A DNA stretch of 64,000 bases, from the NCBI RefSeq assembly GCF_963422545.1, contig NZ_OY730251.1, forward strand, positions 186,001 through 250,000, given 5' to 3'. The notes beneath the pieces were generated by a model that worked only from the letters and a program-made list of their open reading frames with translations, was not told the origin of the DNA and searched no databases. Position 1 is the stretch's first letter. Every line of letters starts with the position of its first letter. This stretch comes from an uncultured Flavobacterium sp. (GTDB lineage Bacteria > Bacteroidota > Bacteroidia > Flavobacteriales > Flavobacteriaceae). Positions 44,267 through 51,151 of the stretch are shown here, one piece after another. Position numbers and translations under genes: made by a program.

Positions 44267-46954
44267 ATGAAAAATATACTTCTTTTTGTCATTTTATTAA
44301 TGACCTCGATATCCTTTGCCCAAAGTGTACGTTTTGATGGTTTTATTCAGGACGAACAAAAAAAACCTTTGGAAATGGCCAATATTATGGCTGTAAATAG
44401 TGCTACAAAAGCAATGGACTCTTATGGAATTACAAATGATAAAGGAAAGTTTCAGCTAACCTTAAAGCCAAATACTTCTTATACAATTAAAGTAAGTTAT
44501 CTGGGGATGAAATCTAAAGAAATTGCCATTTCAACCAAGTCAGAAAATATTGCCCAGAATATTGTCATGGATGATACCGGAATTGAATTAGAAGGTGTAG
44601 AGATCGTTCGGGAAATGCCAGTTTCGATACAAGGTGATACAATTGTCTACAACGCAGATTCGTTTAAATCCGGTACAGAAAAAAAACTGGAAGATGTCTT
44701 GAAAAAATTACCCGGAGTTGAAGTAAATGCCGATGGAGAAATTGAAGTTGAAGGGAAAAAAGTCAGCAAATTAATGGTAGAAGGCAAAGATTTTTTTGAC
44801 GGAGATGCCAAACTGGGCGTTAAAAATATTCCTGCAGATGCCATAGATAAAGTTCAGGTTTTAAGAAATTATAATGAAGTTGGAGCATTAAAAGGTTTGG
44901 AAAATGATCAGGATAATGTGGCGATGAATATTAAACTGAAAGAAGGGAAAAAGAATTTTTGGTTTGGAGATGTGACTGCCGGAATTGGCGTGGGAGAACT
45001 GGATAGTCGCTATATTATTAACCCGAAATTGTTTTATTATAGTCCAAAATACAGTATTAATTTAATTACCAATTTTAATAATATTGGAGAATTGCCTTTA
45101 ACTGCGCAAGATTATTTTAAGTTCACAGGCGGATTTAAAAATATGATGAAAAAGGGTGGAAGTAATTTTAATGTTTCCTCAAATGATTTAGGGATTTCGA
45201 TTTTGAGAAATAATCGTGCTAAAGAAATTGAAACAAAATTTGGAGCAACAAACTTTTCTTATTCCGTAACAAAAGTATGGAATATTAGTGGTTTTGGGAT
45301 TCTTTCGACTTCAAAAACAGACTTGGAAACTAAATCACAAACCACCATTTTAGATTCGGGAGATCAACAAAAAAGAGATGAATTGACACATCAGAAGAAT
45401 AATCTCGGGCTTTTTAAATTGAGTTCAACATATAAACCAAATGATAAATTTCAGTTTGATTATGATATCTTAACTAAATTATCGAAACAAAACGAAGACA
45501 CTGATTTATTGAGAGAATCTGTCGTGAATAATGCTTCAACTGTAGAAACCATAATGACGGGTAAAAAGCAAGATCCAACATCTATAAATCAAAATTTGAG
45601 TTTGTATTACACACAAAGCGATAAGAATATTTTTGCTTTTGAAATGCAGCATTTGTATCAGGATGAAAATCCGTTTTATAATGCCAATTTAAGAACACAG
45701 CCTTTTGATTTATCAGGATATGTATCAGGGCAAAATAGAAATGACCTCAATCAGGATCGCTTTGTAAAAACCAATAAACTAGATGCTAAACTGGATTACT
45801 ATTATATGGTAACGCCAAAAAGTAATATCAATATCACTTTAGGAAATACCTATTCGTATCAGGATTTTAATTCTCATATTTTTCAAATGTTGGATAATGG
45901 AGACAGAAATGATCTGAATAATCCTGAAAATAACAATCAGGTAAAATACAACTTCAATGATACTTTTTTAGGATTTCATTATAAAATTTTGTCCGGAAAA
46001 TTTACTCTGACACCTGGTGTTAGCGTGCATTCGTACACGATGAAAAACACGCAATCAGGTAAAGATTATTCGCAGAATTTCATGAAAGTATTGCCTGATT
46101 TTTTTGCTTTGTATCAAATCAAAAAATCAGAAACATTGACCTATAACTTTTCCTTGTCTAATGATTTTACAGATGTCAATCAATTGGCTTCGGGTTATGT
46201 TTTGTCTGATTATAGTAGTTTGTTTAGAGGAAATCGTTTCTTGGAGAATGCAACCTCGCAAGTGCATTCATTGCGTTATTTTAAATATAACATGTTCAAT
46301 TTTGAGAACATTTTTGCTAATGCAACATACACTAAAAAGGTAGATGCAATTAAAACAAAAGCAGATTTTGATGGTATTAATCAATCGTCAACACCATATA
46401 ATTCAAATTTAGCAGATGAAACTTTTACAGGAATGGGAAATTACGGACGTTCTTTTTTGAAGAATTATAAAGCTTCGGCCAATGCAACTTTCAATTGGTC
46501 AAAATTCAACAACATTCAAAACAATGTATTGACAACTACAGAAAGTTTTAGTCAAAGTTATACCATAAAAGCTTCAACAAACTACAAAAATTTTCCCAAT
46601 ATAGAGTTTGGTTACAATGCTTTGATCAACCAATATAGTGGTTCAACATACTATACAGACAAGCCTTTTGCGAGATTAGATTACTATTTTCTGGGTAGTT
46701 TTTCGTTTGTTTCAGAGTATGAATTTTATCATTATTATAATTCTGATAAAACGGTCGATAACGAGTATGATTTCTTAAGTGCAAGTTTAGTTTATCAAAA
46801 AAAGGATAGTAAATGGGAGTACAAAGTTTCGGCTACAAATCTTTTAAATACGACTTATCTCAATGATGACAGCTTTTCGCAGTTTTCTACACGAGTTTCT
46901 CAATACACAGTTCAACCTCGCTATATCATCTTTTCGATGAAATGTAATTTATAG
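44267..46954 (+). CDS. TonB-dependent receptor-like outer-membrane protein with N-terminal CarboxypepD_reg domain
   Basis: An 895-residue outer-membrane protein: signal peptide (LLFVILLMTSISFAQ), a carboxypeptidase-like regulatory domain (residues about 20-105, GFIQDEQKKPLEMANIMAV), a plug (KLEDVLKKLPGVEVNADGEIEV, VLRNYNEVGALKGLENDQDNVA) and a large barrel. The plug lacks the usual recognisable TonB box at the N-terminus. It pairs with the GLPGLI gene upstream; in other Bacteroidota such pairs are suspected to take part in metal or peptide handling. Substrate unknown. Confidence 0.85.
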   Translation: MKNILLFVILLMTSISFAQSVRFDGFIQDEQKKPLEMANIMAVNSATKAMDSYGITNDKGKFQLTLKPNTSYTIKVSYLGMKSKEIAISTKSENIAQNIVMDDTGIELEGVEIVREMPVSIQGDTIVYNADSFKSGTEKKLEDVLKKLPGVEVNADGEIEVEGKKVSKLMVEGKDFFDGDAKLGVKNIPADAIDKVQVLRNYNEVGALKGLENDQDNVAMNIKLKEGKKNFWFGDVTAGIGVGELDSRYIINPKLFYYSPKYSINLITNFNNIGELPLTAQDYFKFTGGFKNMMKKGGSNFNVSSNDLGISILRNNRAKEIETKFGATNFSYSVTKVWNISGFGILSTSKTDLETKSQTTILDSGDQQKRDELTHQKNNLGLFKLSSTYKPNDKFQFDYDILTKLSKQNEDTDLLRESVVNNASTVETIMTGKKQDPTSINQNLSLYYTQSDKNIFAFEMQHLYQDENPFYNANLRTQPFDLSGYVSGQNRNDLNQDRFVKTNKLDAKLDYYYMVTPKSNINITLGNTYSYQDFNSHIFQMLDNGDRNDLNNPENNNQVKYNFNDTFLGFHYKILSGKFTLTPGVSVHSYTMKNTQSGKDYSQNFMKVLPDFFALYQIKKSETLTYNFSLSNDFTDVNQLASGYVLSDYSSLFRGNRFLENATSQVHSLRYFKYNMFNFENIFANATYTKKVDAIKTKADFDGINQSSTPYNSNLADETFTGMGNYGRSFLKNYKASANATFNWSKFNNIQNNVLTTTESFSQSYTIKASTNYKNFPNIEFGYNALINQYSGSTYYTDKPFARLDYYFLGSFSFVSEYEFYHYYNSDKTVDNEYDFLSASLVYQKKDSKWEYKVSATNLLNTTYLNDDSFSQFSTRVSQYTVQPRYIIFSMKCNL

Positions 46955-47046
46955 TATTTTGAGTACAAAATGTTAGGTTTTGATGCTTGATTTTGGTAAG
47001 AATCAAATATCTTTGCGTGTACTACTAACAAATTAAAATCTTAGGC

Positions 47047-49266
47047 ATGCGCAATTTTATATGGAGTTTCTCAATGTTTTTTTGTTTAATATCTGCTTCT
47101 TTTTCTCAAACAAAAACTATAGAGAAAGGATCTTATTTGTCGACAAACAAAGGACAGAAAATCAAATTAAATTTATTAGACGATAATAAATATGAGTTGG
47201 TTTTTTATTCAGGTGATTATAAAATCAAAGGAGACTCTTTATTGTTTTCTCAGACTGTGAAATCCGGAGCTGATTTTGATGTAGCCTTTAAGAATGATAA
47301 AAATGCAAAAAAGATTAAAATTAAGTTTTTAGACCCTTCTTATTATTCCTTTTATATTGGTACACAAAACGGAACGGAGCCAGTTCAATATCAAAAAATT
47401 ACAGACATAAGAACCAAAGTAGATCCTGATTGGTTAAAGAATGATTTAGAATTTGAAATAGACAAAACCGATTATTTGTATTTGGTTTATGAAGATTATC
47501 AAGGCGAAAGTAAACTCTCAAAATATGCTTTGCCAAAAGAGGTCTCAGAAGCAACAATTAAATACGATTTGGATGTTTTGGGAGATATAAACATTTCAGG
47601 TTTTTTAAATAAAGAGACAAATGAACTGATGATTTCTGAGCAGACAGGAAAGAATCCGATAGCATTTGTAAATGAAAAAGATGCTCAGCCTGATAAAACT
47701 TCAAAAGTAATCCCTCTTGAAAATAAAACAGTTTCAAACTGGACATATCCGGGAAAAGAGGCTCTGGTAAAGGATGATTTTAGTGCAGAAGTAGCTGTTG
47801 ATAGCGCTTATGCTGAGACAGCGGCTCCTGTTAAAATTGATTTTAAATTTAAAGTAGAAGGTAATTTAAAAGAAGCTATAAACAGTACTAAAGTCTCTAA
47901 AAGTAAATTTTTGGTAGTTGCTGTTGATGGAAAAAATCCTTCGGCGAAAGCTGACTTTGATGCTTTTATTAAAGATCAGGAAACGCAAGTTGGATATAAT
48001 ATGTATGATAAATATGATCCGCAATATGATTTGTTCAATTATTATCTGACTACAGCCGATGATAAAAAATGGTTAAAAACGAATAAAATTACAGATACTC
48101 CATGTGTTGCTGTTTTGAATACTAATGGAGATGTTTTAGCTACTGTAAAATCTAAATTGAAAGAAAGACAATATCAGTTTAATTATTATGATGGTCTTTA
48201 TAAAAAGCTGCAACGTGCAGAAGGTTTGGTTGCTTTTGACAGAACAATAAAAAATAAGAAAGCAACAGATGCTAATTTGATTTCAGCATTTAATAAAGTA
48301 GCAATTCTCGAAGTTCCTTACGAGTATGAAACAACTGAAGCTGATTCATCTGACTTTAAGTTGGTGAAAGTTGATTTAGATAAAAAAGTAGTTGATCAAA
48401 CCTGGAAAAAACTAATTGAAACACATCAAAAAGATACAAAACCAAATATGTATTTGGTAGAAACCATTTTGAAAGAGATTAAAAATCAAGGGTTTTCTAA
48501 GCAGTTTTTTAAAGAAGACAGAGTTTTGAATGACACTGATTTTCTTGCTATAGATTATTTAATAAAGCAGTATGATGCTATCAATGCTGAGGTAGTAGCG
48601 TTTAATAATATAGAAGGAGAGACACATTCAATTGGAAGTTTGAATACTGAAATAACAACAGCATTACAACAGAATAAATATGTTGCCGAAGAGAAAGGTG
48701 TAGTTGATGAGAATCAGAGTAAGGTAATTTCAGTTTATAAAAAGTTAATTGCTGCCGGTAAGGCAAATTATGATTGTTATCAAAATTACTTTACTTATTT
48801 AGCTGAAGCCGAGGATAAAGACGGTTCTAATACTACTTATTTAAAAGAGTTCAGTTCTTATTTTAATACTTATTTGACACCAGGTAAAGCAGGTGTAATT
48901 GAACAATTAGATGTAATGTATTCAGCTTTAGAGACTAATTCTGAATATCAATATGATGGATGGAAGTCTTTTAAAGACTATCATTCAAATTTATCGAATT
49001 CTGTGGCGTGGGCAGTAGTTTTAAAACCACAGAACTCTAATTTTTTAAAATCTGCAATTAATTGGTCAGAGTATAGTTTGGTTGTGACTAAAAATAATCC
49101 GTACTACTTAGACACTTTGGCGCAGTTGTATTACAAAGACGATCAAAAACAGAAAGCAATCGAAACACAAACATTAGCAGTTAAATATTTAACAGACGAA
49201 GTTGAAGAAGAAGCAGCAACAGAAATTAAAGAAACGTTAGCTAAAATGCAAAACGGAACTTATTAA
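47047..49266 (+). CDS. large secreted protein with a thioredoxin-like segment lacking CxxC
   Basis: A 739-residue protein with signal peptide (SFSMFFCLISASFSQ). Residues about 285-380 look thioredoxin-like: SKFLVVAVDGKNP, DKKWLKTNKITDTPCVAVLN with a likely cis-Pro, and NTNGDVLATV. There is no CxxC, but one Cys sits next to the cis-Pro. The C-terminal third is helical and TPR-like (LDTLAQLYYKDDQKQKAIETQTLAVKYL-type repeat at the end). I do not recognise the family and infer no enzyme activity. It stands alone after the GLPGLI/TonB pair. Confidence 0.75.
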   Translation: MRNFIWSFSMFFCLISASFSQTKTIEKGSYLSTNKGQKIKLNLLDDNKYELVFYSGDYKIKGDSLLFSQTVKSGADFDVAFKNDKNAKKIKIKFLDPSYYSFYIGTQNGTEPVQYQKITDIRTKVDPDWLKNDLEFEIDKTDYLYLVYEDYQGESKLSKYALPKEVSEATIKYDLDVLGDINISGFLNKETNELMISEQTGKNPIAFVNEKDAQPDKTSKVIPLENKTVSNWTYPGKEALVKDDFSAEVAVDSAYAETAAPVKIDFKFKVEGNLKEAINSTKVSKSKFLVVAVDGKNPSAKADFDAFIKDQETQVGYNMYDKYDPQYDLFNYYLTTADDKKWLKTNKITDTPCVAVLNTNGDVLATVKSKLKERQYQFNYYDGLYKKLQRAEGLVAFDRTIKNKKATDANLISAFNKVAILEVPYEYETTEADSSDFKLVKVDLDKKVVDQTWKKLIETHQKDTKPNMYLVETILKEIKNQGFSKQFFKEDRVLNDTDFLAIDYLIKQYDAINAEVVAFNNIEGETHSIGSLNTEITTALQQNKYVAEEKGVVDENQSKVISVYKKLIAAGKANYDCYQNYFTYLAEAEDKDGSNTTYLKEFSSYFNTYLTPGKAGVIEQLDVMYSALETNSEYQYDGWKSFKDYHSNLSNSVAWAVVLKPQNSNFLKSAINWSEYSLVVTKNNPYYLDTLAQLYYKDDQKQKAIETQTLAVKYLTDEVEEEAATEIKETLAKMQNGTY

Positions 49267-49274
49267 GAAATGGC

Positions 49275-49307
49275 AAACCCGACAGGTTTTAAAAACCTGT
49301 CGGGTTT
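49275..49307. repeat. palindrome of the AACCCGACAGGTTTT type, possible terminator
   Basis: AAACCCGACAGGTTTT and AAAACCTGTCGGGTTT form a 16-bp perfect inverted repeat with one spare base in the centre, 9 bp after the stop codon. No long T-run follows. I recall this palindrome as recurrent in flavobacterial genomes. Confidence 0.65.
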
Positions 49308-49313
49308 ATAAAC

Positions 49314-49347
49314 AAAAATGGCTGTCTAAATTTAGACAGCCATTTTT
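49314..49347. terminator. bidirectional terminator before metK
   Basis: AAAATGGCTGTCTAAA pairs with TTTAGACAGCCATTTT with almost no loop spacer, with A- and T-runs outside, between convergent genes. Confidence 0.88.
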
Positions 49348-49367
49348 TATATAATTTAAGGATTGGA

Positions 49368-50618
49368 TTACAATCCAAATTCAGCTTTTACTTTGTCAAC
49401 GAAATCAAGTTTCTCCCAAGTAAATAACTCAACAGTAACTGTTTTTACATTTCCTCCTGGAGCAGAAAAAGTTTTAGTTACTACTTCTGGTTTACGTCCC
49501 ATGTGTCCGTAAGCAGCAGTTTCGCTATAAATTGGGTTTCTTAATTTTAAACGTTGCTCGATAAAATAAGGACGCATATCAAAGATAGCTTCTACTTTTT
49601 TAGCGATTTCACCGTTAGTTAAGTTTACTTTAGAAGTTCCGTAAGTATCAATAAAAATACCCATTGGCTCAGCAACTCCAATTGCATAAGAAACCTGTAC
49701 TAAGATTTCGTCAGCAACACCTGCAGCAACTAAGTTTTTAGCGATATGACGAGTTGCATAAGCAGCACTTCTGTCTACTTTACTTGGATCTTTTCCAGAG
49801 AATGCACCACCACCGTGAGCACCTTTTCCACCGTAAGTATCAACAATAATTTTTCTTCCTGTTAAACCAGTATCTCCGTGAGGTCCTCCAATAACGAATT
49901 TTCCTGTTGGGTTAATATGGTAGTTGATTTTATCATTGAATAAATGCGCGTGAGTTGGATTTTTTGCAATGATTCTTGGAATCAAAATTTCGATAATATC
50001 TTTTTTGATTTTAGCCAACATTGTAGCTTCTTCGTCAAAATCATCGTGTTGAGTCGAGATTACAATTGCATCAATACGAGTTGGTTTGTTATCGTCGCTA
50101 TATTCTAAAGTTACCTGAGATTTAGCATCTGGACGCAAATAAGTGATTTCTTTGTTTTCACGTCTTAAAATTGCTAACTCTTGTAATAATTTATGAGATA
50201 AATCAAGTGCTAATGGCATGTAGTTTTCAGTTTCGTTAGTTGCGTAACCAAACATCATTCCTTGGTCTCCAGCACCTTGCTCTTCTGGCTTAGCTCTGTC
50301 AACACCTTGATTAATATCAGCAGATTGTTCGTGAATTGCCGAAAGAATTCCACAAGAATTTGCTTCAAACATGTATTCGCTTTTTGTATATCCAATTTTA
50401 CGGATTACATCGCGAGCAATTTGCTGCACATCAAGATAGGTATTCGATTTTACTTCACCTGCTAAAATTACCTGACCTGTTGTAACCAGAGTCTCACAAG
50501 CTACTTTTGAGTCAGCGTCAAATGCCAAAAAGTTATCAATTAATGCATCCGAAATTTGATCTGCAACTTTGTCTGGATGCCCTTCACTAACAGATTCTGA
50601 CGTAAATAAATAAGCCAT
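49368..50618 (-). CDS. metK: S-adenosylmethionine synthetase
   Basis: MetK makes SAM from methionine and ATP. The 416-residue protein shows TSESVSEGHPDKVADQISD at the N-terminus, GAGDQGMMFGYA near residue 116, and GGKGAHGGGAFSGKDPSKVDRSAAY near 265, with the metal and K+ binding positions conserved. Length is greater than the E. coli enzyme (384) because of insertions in the middle region around residues 160-200. It begins the sulfur amino-acid region and has a structured leader and a strong promoter. Confidence 0.97.
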   Translation of the reverse strand: MAYLFTSESVSEGHPDKVADQISDALIDNFLAFDADSKVACETLVTTGQVILAGEVKSNTYLDVQQIARDVIRKIGYTKSEYMFEANSCGILSAIHEQSADINQGVDRAKPEEQGAGDQGMMFGYATNETENYMPLALDLSHKLLQELAILRRENKEITYLRPDAKSQVTLEYSDDNKPTRIDAIVISTQHDDFDEEATMLAKIKKDIIEILIPRIIAKNPTHAHLFNDKINYHINPTGKFVIGGPHGDTGLTGRKIIVDTYGGKGAHGGGAFSGKDPSKVDRSAAYATRHIAKNLVAAGVADEILVQVSYAIGVAEPMGIFIDTYGTSKVNLTNGEIAKKVEAIFDMRPYFIEQRLKLRNPIYSETAAYGHMGRKPEVVTKTFSAPGGNVKTVTVELFTWEKLDFVDKVKAEFGL

Positions 50619-50785
50619 AATAATTTATTAAATTAAAATTAAGTGAGGAAAAAAATTGCTTAAAAAGGGCTAAAGGAGAGTTCCTGCTTTAGCATTTTTT
50701 ACTACCGAAATCAATCTTTCAGTATCCATAACGAACCATTTCATTATGAAGAGGTTGCAATCAGTTCAAATTTTTCCTCTGTATT
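50619..50785 (-). promoter_or_regulatory. structured metK leader with SAM-II-like core
   Basis: The leader RNA begins with AGAGG...CCTCT (50780-50776 with 50754-50750), whose loop ends ATTGCAA right before the 3' strand and includes AATTTGAAC, resembling the SAM-II core as I recall it. Further hairpins lie at 50727-50748 (CATAA/TTATG), 50703-50724 (TACTGAAA/TTTCGGTA) and 50669-50693 (GCTAAAG/CTTTAGC followed by CCCTTTTT). The GCTAAA word, typical of the SAM-II 3' end, is in the last hairpin. Riboswitch identity is tentative; a structured leader is well supported. Confidence 0.45.
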
Positions 50786-50791
50786 AGGGTG

Positions 50792-50821
50792 CAAAGGTAT
50801 AAAACCATTTTGATTTGCAAA
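50792..50821 (-). promoter_or_regulatory. metK promoter
   Basis: On the minus strand TTTG (50821-50818), 18 nt, then TACCTTTG (50799-50792), an exact match to the Bacteroidota TTTG/TAnnTTTG consensus. Transcription would start near 50785, leaving a leader of about 167 nt. Confidence 0.7.
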
Positions 50822-50909
50822 TTAAACTTTTGATTTTTTTGATTTTATAAGTATAAATTTAACATATCATACTATTTTGATAGGGTAATAGAAATTATTT
50901 CTGTTTTTA

Positions 50910-50941
50910 TTTGGTCGATTAAAAAATAGTTCGCAAATTTG
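50910..50941 (+). promoter_or_regulatory. promoter of the attenuator-1 / TonB receptor unit
   Basis: TTTG (50910-50913), 20 nt, CAAATTTG (50934-50941), one mismatch from consensus. The start would be near 50947, 17 nt before the leader-peptide ATG. Confidence 0.6.
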
Positions 50942-50963
50942 CCCCATCAAAATAATCCAAAAA

Positions 50964-51029
50964 ATGAAATTAACAATGTGCAATATGTCTTGTAAGATGC
51001 CGGAGCTTTCCGCAGAGATACTATTGTAG
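50964..51029 (+). CDS. Met/Cys-rich leader peptide 1 (21 aa)
   Basis: A 21-codon ORF beginning MKLTMCNMSCKM, so five of residues 5-12 are Met or Cys. It starts close to a predicted transcription start in an A-rich context (CCAAAAA before ATG), as usual for Bacteroidota. Its codons at 51012-51017 (GCAGAG) are complementary to CTCTGC in the 5' arm of the following terminator. Stalling at Met/Cys codons would leave GCAGAG free to form an antiterminator; a ribosome reaching the stop codon at 51027 would cover it and let the terminator form. It reads as an attenuator leader. Function is inferred from layout only. Confidence 0.7.
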   Translation: MKLTMCNMSCKMPELSAEILL

Positions 51030-51054
51030 TTTTTTTTCGAAAAAATATATATAG

Positions 51055-51085
51055 AACCTCTGCCAAATCGCAGGGGTTTTTTTAT
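51055..51085 (+). terminator. attenuator terminator 1
   Basis: AACCTCTGC (51055-51063) pairs with GCAGGGGTT (51070-51078), 6-nt loop, then T-run. It lies between leader peptide 1 and the TonB receptor start (67 bp on). Confidence 0.8.
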
Positions 51086-51151
51086 TTCAAAAAGAGACAA
51101 AATTGCAAATCATTTTTAACCCAAAATAATAATAAATACCAAATAGAAGTA

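Noticed and set aside
50669..50693. GCTAAAG/CTTTAGC hairpin as a simple terminator of a short RNA before metK
   Set aside because: The T-run is only five long and interrupted from the stem by CC, so it is kept as part of the leader structure and not called a terminator.
50867..51100. Minus-strand 77-aa ORF across attenuator 1
   Set aside because: It reads through the complement of leader peptide 1 and the terminator and has no recognisable features.
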